Both the position numbers and the translations under genes were made by a program. From assembly GCF_000377505.1 (NCBI RefSeq), contig NZ_KB898190.1:1-64000 (forward strand): a DNA stretch of 64,000 nt, written 5' to 3'. The DNA is from Paenibacillus massiliensis 2301065 = DSM 16942 (GTDB lineage Bacteria > Bacillota > Bacilli > Paenibacillales > Paenibacillaceae). Under the pieces are notes generated by a model. That model had not been told where the DNA came from. It did not search any database and saw nothing but the letters and a program-made list of their open reading frames with translations. How positions within the stretch are numbered: position 1 is the stretch's first letter; each line of letters begins with the position of its first letter. Positions 16,911 through 27,579 of the stretch are shown in pieces.

Positions 16911-17767
16911 GATTCAGGCACCTCTGGAGTGAATACAACAAAGAGTTCCTTCCAGTCTGAGAATTTCGCGGCTGGTTCAATAATTGCTGTACGTGTCTGA
17001 CCGAACTCTCCGACCTTTACCTCTTCTACCTTCCCAATCAGCATGTACTTTGGAAATTCCCCACCAGTCCCGGAGGACATGATCTGATCACCGGGCTTTA
17101 CAACATCGCCCTCTTCGATCCGTGTCATCTCGAACTTACCTGTATTAGGATTATAACTTTCAAGCATACCGAAGGCTTGATCCTCTCTGCCCACTACTGT
17201 AGCTGCGATGGCATTTGTAGTCGGGTCCAGTGAGGTCAGCAGCTTGACTGTAGAAGTGAAGTTGGCCGTATGATCAATCACACCGACCAATCCATCAATG
17301 GAGCGAACGGCCATACCAGGCTTGACGCCTTCATTAGAGCCGATATCAATCGTCAAGGTCTTCACGACAGGATCAGAGCCAACATTAACAACATTGGCAA
17401 TCTTGTCCGTGTAGTTGTATTTATTTTTCTGCATTTCCGTGAAATTGAGCTCTTCCTGCAGACGCTTGTTCTCTTCTTCAAGACCACTAATGCGAACTTC
17501 ATTTTGGGTATAACGAGCAACTGCAATCTTCAGCTGCTCATTCTCCTGATAGACAGCTCGCATATTCGCAATATCTTTGAAGAAGCCCGCTACGGCTCCA
17601 GCGGGCTTGTAAAAGATGCTTTGTACAAAACCAGTAGTATCCCTGACAAACTTCTCAGGCCAGGACAGAGATTCCCTGTTATTCAATGTGAAGCCCATCA
17701 GGGCTATAAATGTAACAATACCGATCAGCAGAATAAACAGTCTTTTGTTCCCAAGCAGCTTAAACAG
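16907..17767 (-). CDS. mreC: Rod shape-determining protein MreC (CTG start)
   Basis: Bitopic membrane protein (286 aa) linking MreB to wall synthesis. One N-terminal membrane helix (LFILLIGIVTFIALMGF), a coiled coil at about 85-115 (YQENEQLKIAVARYTQNEVRI...), then the beta-rich domain. The first ATG (17698) would delete most of the membrane helix. In frame upstream the sequence reads CTG TTT AAG CTG CTT GGG AAC AAA AGA, i.e. MFKLLGNKR, typical for MreC, with GGGGGTG six bases before the CTG at 17765-17767 and a TAA two codons upstream. No ATG, GTG or TTG exists between, so CTG is the probable start. It lies 16 bases after the mreB stop. Confidence 0.92.
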   Translation of the reverse strand: MFKLLGNKRLFILLIGIVTFIALMGFTLNNRESLSWPEKFVRDTTGFVQSIFYKPAGAVAGFFKDIANMRAVYQENEQLKIAVARYTQNEVRISGLEEENKRLQEELNFTEMQKNKYNYTDKIANVVNVGSDPVVKTLTIDIGSNEGVKPGMAVRSIDGLVGVIDHTANFTSTVKLLTSLDPTTNAIAATVVGREDQAFGMLESYNPNTGKFEMTRIEEGDVVKPGDQIMSSGTGGEFPKYMLIGKVEEVKVGEFGQTRTAIIEPAAKFSDWKELFVVFTPEVPES

Positions 17768-17783
17768 TGGTTACACCCCCGAT

Positions 17784-18818
17784 TCAACGTTTGGAGCGGA
17801 CTGCAGAGCTGCTACGCGATTTGAACAGGTGGATGTTTTCGAGTGCTTTTCCTGTACCGATGGCAACGCAATCCAATGGATTCTCAGCGACAATGACTGG
17901 CATGCCAGTCTCGCCAGCAAGCAGCTTGTCCAGATTCCGAAGCAATGCGCCACCGCCTGTAAGCACAATACCGCGATCCATGATATCAGCCGCCAGCTCG
18001 GGAGGACACTTCTCCAGAGTCACTTTCACAGCATCTACGATCGCATTTACTGTATCCGATAGCGCTTCACTAATCTCATCTGATGTAATTGTAATGGTCT
18101 TCGGAAGGCCTGTCACCAGGTCACGTCCGCGAATCTCCATTGTCTCCACGGTCTCCAGTGGCATAGCCGAACCCACTTCCATCTTCAACTGCTCGGAGGT
18201 GCGCTCACCAATCATCAGATTATATTGACGCTTGATATATTGGATAATGGATTCATCCATTTCGTCACCGGCTACTCGCACAGAGCGGCTGGTCACGATA
18301 CCTCCAAGGGAGATCACAGCAACCTCAGTTGTTCCTCCACCGATATCTACGACCATGCTACCTGTAGGCTCCCATACTGGCAGATCAGCTCCAATCGCTG
18401 CTGCAAATGGCTCCTCAATGGTGTATGCTTCACGAGCTCCTGCCTGTCTTGTCGCATCCTCCACTGCCCGCTGTTCTACAGCTGTAATGCCGGAAGGTAC
18501 GCATACCATGACGTTCGGATGGCGCGGAAATATGGAGCGTTGCTTCTGAGCCTGACGAATAAAGTACTTGATCATCGTGGCTGTAGTATCAAAATCGGCG
18601 ATTACTCCATCCTTCATAGGACGAATCGCACGAATATTGCCAGGCGTACGTCCAATCATTTTCTTGGCAGATTCACCAACTGCCTCTATGCTCTTCGTGT
18701 CTGTCCGCAGAGCCACTACCGAAGGCTCTCTTACGACAATGCCGCGTCCACGTACATAGACCAATGTATTTGCTGTCCCGAGATCAATTCCCAAATCCTT
18801 TGTAAATCCACCAAACAT
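17784..18818 (-). CDS. mreB: Rod shape-determining actin-like protein MreB
   Basis: Bacterial actin (344 aa) directing lateral wall synthesis. Phosphate-binding motifs [17 protein letters not shown] and [16 protein letters not shown], and the adenosine motif [15 protein letters not shown] are present. The ATG at 18818 follows AAAGGAG with normal spacing; the frame continues to 18848 without a ribosome site. First gene of mreBCD-minCD. Confidence 0.97.
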   Translation of the reverse strand: MFGGFTKDLGIDLGTANTLVYVRGRGIVVREPSVVALRTDTKSIEAVGESAKKMIGRTPGNIRAIRPMKDGVIADFDTTATMIKYFIRQAQKQRSIFPRHPNVMVCVPSGITAVEQRAVEDATRQAGAREAYTIEEPFAAAIGADLPVWEPTGSMVVDIGGGTTEVAVISLGGIVTSRSVRVAGDEMDESIIQYIKRQYNLMIGERTSEQLKMEVGSAMPLETVETMEIRGRDLVTGLPKTITITSDEISEALSDTVNAIVDAVKVTLEKCPPELAADIMDRGIVLTGGGALLRNLDKLLAGETGMPVIVAENPLDCVAIGTGKALENIHLFKSRSSSAVRSKR

Positions 18819-18952
18819 GCTGTAATCTCCTTTTCTAGTCAGTTCCATTATTGATGTAATATGTTATTATGCGGTCATTCCGACCGAATGCATACGTTGA
18901 GGGAAATGTGTGGTATTCATGAGCCTATGGTATTACCAACCAACACATTATA

Positions 18953-19645
18953 TTATATAAGACCTCGTTCCTTCAAACTTACGTATTGTCCATCCCCGAT
19001 GACGATATGATCCAGTACATCAATTCCGACGATGCTGCCCGCCTCGATCAGGCGTTGCGTCAATTGAACATCTTCCTTACTGGGTGTAGGATCTCCGCTC
19101 GGATGATTATGGGCGCAAATGATAGAGGCGCTGCTGCATTTGATGGCTGCCCGGAACACTTCTCTAGGATGCACCACCGCAGCGTTAAGACTGCCAATCG
19201 ACAAGGTCTCTTGAGCAATCACTACATTCTTCGTATTCAGAAAAAGACAGACAAAATGCTCTTTCTGCAAATATCGGAGCTGCTCAGAGAGCAGGTCGGA
19301 GACATCGCGAGGACTACGGATTGCGGGAGACAACGTATGCCGGGACAGGGCTAACCTACGCCCGAGTTCGATACCTGCCTTGAGCTGAAGTGCCTTGGCT
19401 GTCCCAATTCCCTTGATCTCCATCATTTCTTCAAGACTGAGATCCACCAGTTGGCGCAGATTACCTGCTTGCATCAAAATCCGCTGTGCCAAATGTAAAG
19501 CTGATTCCTGCTGTGTGCCTGTCCTTAGTAGAATGGCAAGCAACTCAGCATGACTTAAAGCCTCGGCCCCATACTGCATCATGCGCTCTCTTGGTCGTTC
19601 TTCATGGGGGAGGTCGCGAAGCATGAACTTATGCGACTCCATCAT
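18953..19645 (-). CDS. radC: RadC/JAMM-domain protein
   Basis: RadC family (230 aa). A helix-hairpin-helix part (about 60-80, MMEIKGIGTAKALQLKAG) precedes an MPN+/JAMM metalloprotease-like domain with HNHPSGDPTPSKEDVQLT (His, His, Ser, Asp ligands). Despite the name a DNA-repair role is not established. Between maf and mreB as in B. subtilis. Confidence 0.93.
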   Translation of the reverse strand: MMESHKFMLRDLPHEERPRERMMQYGAEALSHAELLAILLRTGTQQESALHLAQRILMQAGNLRQLVDLSLEEMMEIKGIGTAKALQLKAGIELGRRLALSRHTLSPAIRSPRDVSDLLSEQLRYLQKEHFVCLFLNTKNVVIAQETLSIGSLNAAVVHPREVFRAAIKCSSASIICAHNHPSGDPTPSKEDVQLTQRLIEAGSIVGIDVLDHIVIGDGQYVSLKERGLI

Positions 19646-19660
19646 AGCATTCCCCTTTTA

Positions 19661-20269
19661 TTACGGGCGAAGCACATGTATCCCGAATTCAGACAACATG
19701 TCCGTCAAAAGAGACACTGGTAGCCCAACCACGTTAAAATAGCACCCCTCGATCGCTTCCACCAGGGTGGCTCCAAGTCCTTGAATTCCGTAGGCACCCG
19801 CCTTATCTGCGGGCTCTCCTGTAGCAACATACGCCCGAATAGACTGCTCATCCAGAGGCTTCATCGTTACGAGCGTTCTACGACTACTAATCCGTGTCAT
19901 TCCGTTTCCTGTATGTAGACAAGCCACACCTGTGAATACTTCATGGGTTCTTCCTTGCAATGCTGTAAGCATTCGAACAGCCTCCGAATGATCTACAGGC
20001 TTGCCGAGAACCTCGCCATCGAGCACCACAATCGTATCGCTCCCAACGATAACAGCCTCTGCTGCGTCAGGCTCCATCGTATCACGCACAGAAGATGCCT
20101 TCCGAAGAGCCAGAGATTCAACAATCTGTGTAGGACTTAGACCTTCCTCAACCTCTTCGTCCGCATGACTGACAATTACCTCGAATGGCAACTGCAATGC
20201 AGTCATGAGCTCTCGTCTACGCGGTGATCCCGATGCCAAGATGATATGCGGAACATCCATATTCATCAC
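19661..20269 (-). CDS. maf: Maf family nucleotide pyrophosphatase
   Basis: House-cleaning pyrophosphatase acting on modified UTP/dTTP-type nucleotides, also linked to septum control (202 aa). Signature ILASGSPRRRELM at about 9-21 and VIVGSDTIVVLDGEVLGKP. Starts with GTG at 20269 (AAAGGAG upstream); the next codon is ATG, equally possible. It lies 15 bases before radC. Confidence 0.94.
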   Translation of the reverse strand: MMNMDVPHIILASGSPRRRELMTALQLPFEVIVSHADEEVEEGLSPTQIVESLALRKASSVRDTMEPDAAEAVIVGSDTIVVLDGEVLGKPVDHSEAVRMLTALQGRTHEVFTGVACLHTGNGMTRISSRRTLVTMKPLDEQSIRAYVATGEPADKAGAYGIQGLGATLVEAIEGCYFNVVGLPVSLLTDMLSEFGIHVLRP

Positions 20270-20293
20270 AGTAGCTTACTCCTTTGACCACAA

Positions 20294-20536
20294 CTAGAGC
20301 CTGCGGTACAGCCAGATCGCTACAATAATGCCGATCAAACTGAGCAGGCTCATCTGCAATGTTAATGTTATATTGTAGCTGATGATATCCAGATCAGCCG
20401 CAGGCTTCCATGTTATGGACGTAGCCTTCGTCAAGAAGGACAGAACCTGAACCGACTGAAGCGCCTTGGCAATCCAAGCCCCCAGCAGCCAGCCGAGAAT
20501 AATAAACAGCGTAAATATGCCTGCATTTTTCCTCAT
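20294..20536 (-). CDS. Small membrane protein, DUF4321-type
   Basis: An 80-aa protein with two hydrophobic segments (FTLFIILGWLLGAWIAKAL and MSLLSLIGIIVAIWLYRRL) and a short loop. It resembles the DUF4321 family common in Paenibacillus and clostridia near maf; no function known. It sits 24 bases upstream of maf and is probably cotranscribed with maf-radC. Confidence 0.8.
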   Translation of the reverse strand: MRKNAGIFTLFIILGWLLGAWIAKALQSVQVLSFLTKATSITWKPAADLDIISYNITLTLQMSLLSLIGIIVAIWLYRRL

Positions 20537-20600
20537 CCTGATCTTCCCTCGCCATTTTTTTACACCATATTATTATACGGTGATTTCAGGTGCAACACAA

Positions 20601-20643
20601 ACAGAAATCCGGCACGGGGAAGTATTTCCAGTTCCACGCCGGA
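20601..20643 (-). terminator. Terminator of spoIIB
   Basis: Stem TCCGGC...GCCGGA with inner GGAA/TTCC pairs is followed by TTTCTGTTT on the minus strand, 16 bases after the spoIIB stop. Confidence 0.72.
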
Positions 20644-20658
20644 TCATAGGACACTTGG

Positions 20659-21768
20659 CTATTGTTTGATGAATTCCAGCAGCTGCCGCTGTCCAAAAAC
20701 ATATTTCATCATGGAGGATTGTACCTCCCATAAATGCTCCTTCGCCTTATTCTTGTTGTACTCCGACAAAGCCGACATCGCACTGTTCATCGACTTGATT
20801 AATTCTCCCTCTACGAGCGATTTCGCTTCGCCGGGAATCCCCTTGGACAATAAAGTCACGCTCTCCGTCCAGCGTTGATGTATGCTCTCTAGCTCTGACA
20901 TGGTGGAGTCTTGCACCTCACCAGGCTGCGCCACACGAAGCAATGAGGCAGACAAAGTTGCCAAACTGTGAACAAGCTCGGTGCTGACCGTAAAATATTC
21001 CTCTGCTCCGTCCGGAGTACCCGTAAAAGCAAGCCTGTCTGCTCCAGGAAGATCCAACTGGCGGACATACAGCTCCATGCCTTGCGTCTTCATTTGCCCT
21101 CCCAGCAGCTTCGCCTGCTCCCGGTCAGGAGAGATTCCCGCATATACCCTGTTATCCTCAAGAGTCTCCCTTCCAGAGGCTACACCAGCGGCGGCAAGCT
21201 CTGTTGCAGCCTGCTGGGCGCGTTCCTCCGAGCTGAATACTCCATATTGAAGCATGTAGTAAGAGCTTGGAGATATCTTCGCCTCTACCACAGGAAATGA
21301 TGGAGGTACAGTAAGCTCAGCAAGTGTGCCCTGCTCCTGAGAGAATACAGGAACAGCAGCCTGATTCTCAAGTGATGGTGCTTGCACACTGCTGCTATCA
21401 CCGAAGATGGCCAGCACAATATAGCCGAACAAGGCACCCGTCATCAAAGCGCTGGTTACAGAGCCAGCAATTTTCCAGGGTGAGGTACGACGGACTCGTG
21501 CAACAGGACTTACCTTTTCTCTCCAGTAAGCAGGAGAAGACCATGAAGAAGCAGATGCTCCGAACGGGTCGTCCCAGTCCTCATGTCCCGGTACAGGCAC
21601 TTTGTCCACCTTGGACGGACTGTCTTCGAACTCTTCTATGCTTTGCACAGCAGGCTCCGTCACTAAGAATTCAGTCGGCTCTTGCCGAGCCTGTCGCAGT
21701 CTGTTAGCAGAACCATGCGTCGTTTGCTTCGATGGATCAGCCTCTGGCTGATTGAAGTGGAACGTCAT
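20659..21768 (-). CDS. spoIIB: SPOR-domain protein, SpoIIB-like
   Basis: A 369-aa single-pass membrane protein, predicted to localise to the sporulation septum. A long charged N-terminal cytoplasmic part, a membrane helix (SVTSALMTGALFGYIVLAIFG, about 124-144), then a SPOR repeat (YYMLQYGVFSSEERAQQAATEL, about 200-270) and a helical C-terminal region. Start at 21768 gives MTFHFNQPEADPSKQ; the upstream ATG (21792) is less likely. Position between folC/murC and maf equals spoIIB in B. subtilis. Sequence similarity outside SPOR cannot be judged here. Confidence 0.8.
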   Translation of the reverse strand: MTFHFNQPEADPSKQTTHGSANRLRQARQEPTEFLVTEPAVQSIEEFEDSPSKVDKVPVPGHEDWDDPFGASASSWSSPAYWREKVSPVARVRRTSPWKIAGSVTSALMTGALFGYIVLAIFGDSSSVQAPSLENQAAVPVFSQEQGTLAELTVPPSFPVVEAKISPSSYYMLQYGVFSSEERAQQAATELAAAGVASGRETLEDNRVYAGISPDREQAKLLGGQMKTQGMELYVRQLDLPGADRLAFTGTPDGAEEYFTVSTELVHSLATLSASLLRVAQPGEVQDSTMSELESIHQRWTESVTLLSKGIPGEAKSLVEGELIKSMNSAMSALSEYNKNKAKEHLWEVQSSMMKYVFGQRQLLEFIKQ

Positions 21769-21859
21769 TCTGGAATTATTCACGGTACACACCCCTTGTC
21801 CCTTTAAGCCTCATATCAAGTTGTATGCACCGCGTTCCCGTTTTATGACTGTTTTGTTC

Positions 21860-21907
21860 AAAAAAAAGTGCCCTGAGCCGCCGATAAATCGACGACAGGA
21901 CACTTCA
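21860..21907 (-). terminator. Terminator of folC-murC
   Basis: AAGTGTCCTG and CAGGGCACTT pair around a GC-rich inner part; eight Ts follow on the minus strand, just after the murC stop. Confidence 0.9.
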
Positions 21908-21916
21908 AGTTGTAGT

Positions 21917-23299
21917 CTAGGACAAACGCCCCTTCAGATGCTGAGCAAGTGCTTCCCCAGCCTTCCAGATATCTCCGGCTCCCATCGTAATGACAAGGTC
22001 TCCCGGCTGAATTCGCTGCTGAAGCTCCTGCACTACGGCCTCCTTGGTAGGCAGATAGCGAGCATTAGCATTGCTATTACTTACAATCAGCTCCACCAGC
22101 TTGGAGGAATGAATTCCTTCAATCTGCTTCTCTCCAGCTGGAGAGTAAATATCGGTTATGATGACCTCATCCGCTCCGCCAAAGGCACGACTGAACGCAT
22201 CCAGCAGGAAGAAGGTACGGGTATACCGCTGTGGCTGGAATACAGCAACGATACGCTTCCCTGTAGCTCGTGCAGCACTGATCGTGGCTTCAATCTCCGT
22301 AGGATGGTGAGCATAATCGTCAATAACCAGAATATCATTATAATCACCCAGCACTTGAAAGCGTCGCTTGGCCCCGTTAAATTCTACAATCGCCTCGGCA
22401 ATACGGCTGAATTCAATTCCTGCCTCCAGACAAGCAATGACTGTAGCCATGGCATTATACACATTATGGCGTCCAGGTACAGACAGACGAATCACACCAA
22501 GCGGCTGACCTTTATGATTCATCATAAAGGATACCTGACGATCTCCCAGGTGAATATCGGTTGCAGTGTATTCCGCCTCGGAATCGATTCCATAGGTCGT
22601 CAGACGAGTCGTCAATTGCGAGCTAAGCTCCTGAATATTAGCGTCATCCGCACATACGACAGCTGTTCCCTCAGGTCTAATCTGATTCAGGAACTGGACA
22701 TAGGCTTTCTTGAGCTCGGCAAAATCCCCATTGTAGTTCTCAAGATGATCCGCTTCAATATTCGTAACGATCCCTAGCCACGGATGATATTGCAGGAAGG
22801 AGCCATCGCTCTCGTCCGCCTCAGCAACGACGCAATCTCCCGTGCCAGCCTTGGCATTGGTGCCCACATTCATAATCTCTCCACCGATAATGTATGTGGG
22901 ATCCGTTCCGCAACGTTCCATGACGAGAGCGATCATCGAAGAGGTCGTTGTCTTGCCATGAGCTCCAGCTACCGCTACACCTTTCCGTTCATTCATCAGC
23001 CGTGCCAACATTTGTGATCGATGCAGGGTAGGTATATTCAACTGCTCAGCTGCTACGCGCTCCACATTATCACGTGATAATGCTGTTGAATATACGACCA
23101 GATCAGCACCATGTACATGCTCCGCCGTATGGCCAATGTATATTTTTGCACCCTTTGCTGCCAGCTTCTCGGTCAGCTCCTGTGCCGCAACGTCCGAGCC
23201 GGTCACCGTGTACCCCATTTCCAGCATGACCCGTGCAATGGCGCTCATTCCATAACCGCCGATACCGATAAAATGAACATGTTCTGCAGTATTCAACAA
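21917..23299 (-). CDS. murC: UDP-N-acetylmuramate--L-alanine ligase
   Basis: Adds L-Ala to UDP-MurNAc in peptidoglycan precursor synthesis (460 aa). Rossmann motif HFIGIGGYGMSAIARV, ATP loop AGAHGKTTTSSM (about 111-122), and the Mur domain ENYNGDFAELKKAYVQF. The start is TTG (23299, or the next TTG at 23296), with GGTTGGTGA inside the end of folC as ribosome site; no ATG lies near. In B. subtilis murC is elsewhere and comC occupies this place. Confidence 0.95.
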   Translation of the reverse strand: MLNTAEHVHFIGIGGYGMSAIARVMLEMGYTVTGSDVAAQELTEKLAAKGAKIYIGHTAEHVHGADLVVYSTALSRDNVERVAAEQLNIPTLHRSQMLARLMNERKGVAVAGAHGKTTTSSMIALVMERCGTDPTYIIGGEIMNVGTNAKAGTGDCVVAEADESDGSFLQYHPWLGIVTNIEADHLENYNGDFAELKKAYVQFLNQIRPEGTAVVCADDANIQELSSQLTTRLTTYGIDSEAEYTATDIHLGDRQVSFMMNHKGQPLGVIRLSVPGRHNVYNAMATVIACLEAGIEFSRIAEAIVEFNGAKRRFQVLGDYNDILVIDDYAHHPTEIEATISAARATGKRIVAVFQPQRYTRTFFLLDAFSRAFGGADEVIITDIYSPAGEKQIEGIHSSKLVELIVSNSNANARYLPTKEAVVQELQQRIQPGDLVITMGAGDIWKAGEALAQHLKGRLS

Positions 23300-23305
23300 A
23301 AAATT

Positions 23306-24685
23306 TCACCAACCTTTTTCCGAATCGGTCTGATGCACAAGAGTCGCACGCACATCGGAAATCAGATACAATGTGCCGGACACGACTCCTAGATCCCCCT
23401 CTTCTGTACGCGACTTCAACAGCTCAAGCGACTGCTTCCAGTCTCGTTCCACAATGACTTGTAAATCTTGTTTTGCATATAATGGGCGCAATCTATCCAC
23501 CAGGTCTGCCAGTTCTCCGGCATCCATCTTGCGGCGAAAATCGGGCTCGGTCAGGATAAGCGTATCCACTAGTGGCAGTATATGCTTGAGATAAGCTTCG
23601 TGATGCTTGTTCGCAAGCATCCCCATCATGAAAATCAACTTCCGGTACTTGAACAGCGAAGGAATGCTCTTGGCCAGTGACTCTGCCCCTTCAGGGTTAT
23701 GAGCACCATCGACGACGATTCTCGGCTCCGTTGATAACAGCTCCAAGCGCCCCGCCCAGTGTGTCTTTCGGAAGCCCTCCAACAACGGCTCATCGTCAAG
23801 TACGAAAGCCATATACTGGCGCAGTACCTCCAGTGTCATCATAGCACCGGCTGCGTTCGTACATTGGTGCTCGCCCAGCATGGTGATCGAAATCTCCAAT
23901 TCTCTGAACGGACCAGCAAAGCGGAAACTCTGTCCATGCTCATCGGCCCCAAGCAGCTCATATATGAAATGCTCACCAGCAAGATAGAGCGTAGCCCCCT
24001 TAGCAATGGCAGTCCTCCGAATCACTTCAAGAGCTTCCGGCTGAGTGACACAGCTCACGACAGGCACACCGGATTTGATAATCCCTGCCTTCTCTCCAGC
24101 AATCTGCTCCAGCGTATCCCCCAGAATATCCGTATGATCGAAGCCGATATTGGTAATCACCGACACAATCGGGGTGACAATGTTGGTAACATCCATCCTT
24201 CCCCCGAGCCCTGTCTCCCATACCACAACATCAGGAAAAGTAACTGTTGCATAATACAAAATGGCAAGGGCCGTAGCTACCTCGAACATGGTGGGGGAGC
24301 CAAGCTCTGTCTCCGCAATTTCCTGTACCAATGGGTACAGACGATTGGACAGCATCACAAGATCCGATTCGGAAATGTCAGCTCCGTTAAACTGAAAACG
24401 ATTTGTAAATTTGGTGATGTAGGGAGAGGTAAAAGTCCCAACATCGTAACCATTCTCCAGCAGCACGGATGTAAGCATCGCGCAGGTAGAGCCTTTGCCG
24501 TTGGTTCCAGCTACATGGATGAACTTCAGATGTCGATGCGGCTCACCAAGCATGGTCATCAACCGTTCAATTCGTTCCAGGCCAGGTCTGATACCAAATG
24601 GAATCAGACCATTAATCCAGTCAACTGCTTCAGTATATGTGTGTAAGGGTCCCGTTGACCCGGGAGCCTCGTACTGTTCAGACAT
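23306..24685 (-). CDS. folC: Folylpolyglutamate/dihydrofolate synthase
   Basis: Mur-ligase family enzyme adding glutamate to folates (459 aa). ATP loop VAGTNGKGSTCAML, WETGLGGRMDVTN, and GFDHTDILGDTLEQIAGEKAGI are diagnostic. Start at 24685 (MSEQYEAPG) has GAAGGTGA upstream; the ATG at 24718 is less well placed. The stop lies 6 bases before murC. Confidence 0.95.
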   Translation of the reverse strand: MSEQYEAPGSTGPLHTYTEAVDWINGLIPFGIRPGLERIERLMTMLGEPHRHLKFIHVAGTNGKGSTCAMLTSVLLENGYDVGTFTSPYITKFTNRFQFNGADISESDLVMLSNRLYPLVQEIAETELGSPTMFEVATALAILYYATVTFPDVVVWETGLGGRMDVTNIVTPIVSVITNIGFDHTDILGDTLEQIAGEKAGIIKSGVPVVSCVTQPEALEVIRRTAIAKGATLYLAGEHFIYELLGADEHGQSFRFAGPFRELEISITMLGEHQCTNAAGAMMTLEVLRQYMAFVLDDEPLLEGFRKTHWAGRLELLSTEPRIVVDGAHNPEGAESLAKSIPSLFKYRKLIFMMGMLANKHHEAYLKHILPLVDTLILTEPDFRRKMDAGELADLVDRLRPLYAKQDLQVIVERDWKQSLELLKSRTEEGDLGVVSGTLYLISDVRATLVHQTDSEKGW

Positions 24686-24767
24686 GCTTTTCACCTTCAG
24701 GTCGCTATTATTTGTCACGCTGCTACAGCCAGTTCTCTTCCAGCCGTACCAAATTACACAGCCAAAT

Positions 24768-24813
24768 TGCTGACAAGCACCTCAGACCATGGGGGTTTGT
24801 CAGCAAAGTGGTT
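24768..24813 (-). other. Hairpin between valS and folC
   Basis: A perfect 8-bp inverted repeat, GCTGACAA/TTGTCAGC, encloses CCCCCATGGTCTGAGG-type sequence on the minus strand, 24 bases after the valS stop. No T run follows, so it is not a clear terminator; it may be a weak terminator or a processing or stability hairpin. Confidence 0.5.
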
Positions 24814-24836
24814 GTTATTTCATCAACAAGCGTGTG

Positions 24837-27503
24837 TTAGTCCTTCAACTCCTGGATACGAGCGATCACCTTATCCCGCTTATCAGAGTAGTCTGCATGC
24901 TTGGCACGCTCCTCCTCAATGACCTTCGCTGGTGCCTTGGCCACGAAGCCCTCATTAGACAGCTTCTTGTCAATACGCAGCACCTCGTTGTTCAGATGCT
25001 GAAGCTCCTTCTCCAGTCGGGCAATCTCCTGTCCGATATCGAGCAGACCCGCTAGCGGTAAATAGAGCTCTGCCCCGGTTACTACTGCAGACATCGCCTT
25101 GTCTGGTACATTCAGCTCAATTCCATGCAAGAAGTCGGAGGTATTGCAGAAGCGACGAATGTACTCTCCATTACGGCTCAGAATATCCAGAATATGCGAA
25201 TCTGCTGCCTTCACCTGCAGCTCAATCTTCTTACTCATTGGAACATTCACTTCAGCACGGATATTTCGCACCGAGCGAATCACATCACGCAGATGATTCA
25301 TCTCGGCTACCGCTGCTTCATTCTCCAGGGCAGCATCGTATACTGGCCAGGAGGCAAGTGTGATGGTCTCCCCTTCATGAGGCAAATGCTGCCAGATTTC
25401 TTCGGAAATAAACGGCATGAACGGATGAATCATGCGCAGTGTACGATCCAGTACATAAGCAAGGACGGATTGTGTCTTCTTCTTGGCTGCTGGATCCTCT
25501 CCATATAGTGTGAGCTTGGAGAATTCAATATACCAGTCACAAAGATCATCCCATATGAAGTTATACAGAAGACGTCCAGTCTCCCCGAATTCATAGGCAT
25601 CTATTAGACGCGTAATATCACGTGAAGTTTCGTTCAGTCTATGCAAGATCCAGCGATCTGCCGTACTGAGTTCACCCGTAATATCAATATCCTCGTACGA
25701 TACGCCTTCCAGATTCATCAGAGCGAAGCGGGAAGCATTCCAGATCTTGTTGGCAAAATTACGAGCCTGCTCCACCTTCTCAATACGGAAGCGCAGGTCC
25801 TGCCCAGGCGTACTGCCTGTCGAGATCATGTAGCGCATGGCATCCGCACCATAGCTCTCAATGACCTCCAGTGGGTCTACCCCGTTGCCAAGTGACTTAG
25901 ACATTTTGCGTCCTTCAGCATCACGAACAAGTCCGTGAATCAATACATCCGCAAACGGTCTTTGTCCAGTGAATTCCAAAGCGGTGAAGATCATCCGTGC
26001 TACCCAGAAATAAATAATGTCATAGCCTGTTACGAGTACATTATTCGGGTAGTAGCGCTTGAAGTCTTCTGTCTCATCAGGCCACCCCATGGTAGAGAAC
26101 GGCCACAGTCCTGAGCTAAACCAAGTGTCGAGCACATCCTCGTCCTGCTTCAGCTTGCGTCCCGCATACTCTGGCAGCGTCGTAGGATCCTCGGCGCTGA
26201 CGATAATCTCGCCAGTCTCCTCGTCATACCAGGCTGGAATTCGGTGACCCCACCATAGCTGTCGGGATACACACCAGTCTCTGATATTTTCAATCCAGTG
26301 CAGATAGATTTTCTCGAAGCGATCCGGTACGAATTGTACACCATTACCGCCTTTTTGCGCTTCAATAGCAGCATCGGCGAGCGGCTTCATCTTCACGAAC
26401 CACTGTGTGGACAAGTATGGCTCGATTACAGCATTCGTCCGCTCACTATGTCCTACCTGATGCACATGATCCTCAATGCGAATCAGCACACCCTGTTCCT
26501 TCAGGTCCGCGACGATCTGCTTCCGGCAATCACTACGATCGAGTCCTTGATATTTGCCAGCTTCTTCATTCATCGATCCATCTTCATTCATCACATTGAT
26601 CTGTGGCAGCTGATGGCGTTGCCCCATCTCGAAGTCATTAGGGTCATGGGCAGGCGTAATCTTGACTGCGCCACTACCAAATTCCTTATCTACATAATCG
26701 TCAGCAATGACAGGGATCTCACGGCCCACAATAGGGAGGACCAGCATCTCGCCGATCATATCCTTGTAGCGCTCGTCCTCTGGATGAACGGCTACGGCCA
26801 CATCTCCCAGCATCGTCTCAGGACGTGTCGTTGCCACCGTAATATGCCCATTACCATTCTTAAGCGGATATTGCAGATGATACAGGTGACCATTCACTTC
26901 CTTGTATTCTACCTCGATGTCAGACAGCGCTGTACGAGCCACAGGGTCCCAGTTAATGATCCGCTTGCCGCGATAGATCAGACCTTTATTATAGAGCTTG
27001 ACGAACACCTCACGAACGGCCTTGGATAGACCCTCGTCCAGCGTAAAGCGTTCACGGGAGTAATCCAAAGAGAAGCCCATTTTTTCCCATTGTCTATGGA
27101 TATTGTTCAGGTAAAGGTCTTTCCACTCCCATACCTTCTCCAGGAATTTCTCGCGTCCTAGATCATAACGGGTCAGCCCTTCAGCGCGAAGCTGCTGTTC
27201 TACCTTGGTCTGTGTAGCGATCCCTGCATGATCTGCTCCCGGCAGCCACAGTGCATCATAGCCCTGCATCCGCTTCGTACGAATAATAATATCCTGTAAA
27301 GTGAAATCAAGGGCATGACCAATGTGCAGCATTCCTGTCACATTCGGAGGCGGGATAACGATCGAGAACGGCTCTGCTTCTGGCAGACGTCCTGCACGAA
27401 AATATCCTCCATCCATCCAGTACTTATACCACTTTTGCTCCGCCGATTTCGGATCATAGGTTGTCGGCATCTCGGTTGTTGCTTGGTGCTCTTGCTCTGA
27501 CAT
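24837..27503 (-). CDS. valS: Valyl-tRNA synthetase
   Basis: Class I synthetase charging tRNA-Val (888 aa). HIGH motif is in [16 protein letters not shown] in [12 protein letters not shown], the editing domain includes [19 protein letters not shown], and a C-terminal coiled coil ([19 protein letters not shown]) is present. The ATG at 27503 follows GGAGG; the frame extends to 27683 but that part is the T-box leader. Expression should rise when tRNA-Val is uncharged. Confidence 0.97.
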   Translation of the reverse strand: MSEQEHQATTEMPTTYDPKSAEQKWYKYWMDGGYFRAGRLPEAEPFSIVIPPPNVTGMLHIGHALDFTLQDIIIRTKRMQGYDALWLPGADHAGIATQTKVEQQLRAEGLTRYDLGREKFLEKVWEWKDLYLNNIHRQWEKMGFSLDYSRERFTLDEGLSKAVREVFVKLYNKGLIYRGKRIINWDPVARTALSDIEVEYKEVNGHLYHLQYPLKNGNGHITVATTRPETMLGDVAVAVHPEDERYKDMIGEMLVLPIVGREIPVIADDYVDKEFGSGAVKITPAHDPNDFEMGQRHQLPQINVMNEDGSMNEEAGKYQGLDRSDCRKQIVADLKEQGVLIRIEDHVHQVGHSERTNAVIEPYLSTQWFVKMKPLADAAIEAQKGGNGVQFVPDRFEKIYLHWIENIRDWCVSRQLWWGHRIPAWYDEETGEIIVSAEDPTTLPEYAGRKLKQDEDVLDTWFSSGLWPFSTMGWPDETEDFKRYYPNNVLVTGYDIIYFWVARMIFTALEFTGQRPFADVLIHGLVRDAEGRKMSKSLGNGVDPLEVIESYGADAMRYMISTGSTPGQDLRFRIEKVEQARNFANKIWNASRFALMNLEGVSYEDIDITGELSTADRWILHRLNETSRDITRLIDAYEFGETGRLLYNFIWDDLCDWYIEFSKLTLYGEDPAAKKKTQSVLAYVLDRTLRMIHPFMPFISEEIWQHLPHEGETITLASWPVYDAALENEAAVAEMNHLRDVIRSVRNIRAEVNVPMSKKIELQVKAADSHILDILSRNGEYIRRFCNTSDFLHGIELNVPDKAMSAVVTGAELYLPLAGLLDIGQEIARLEKELQHLNNEVLRIDKKLSNEGFVAKAPAKVIEEERAKHADYSDKRDKVIARIQELKD

Positions 27504-27579
27504 ATCTATTCCCTCCAACGTAATTGGTTTTCCGTGCTCTAATCCGCATTCAATACCATGCATATATGGGGACGAAAAT

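Noticed and set aside
21752..22777. 341-codon plus-strand frame opposite murC
   Set aside because: Antisense shadow; composition follows murC codons and there is no start signal.
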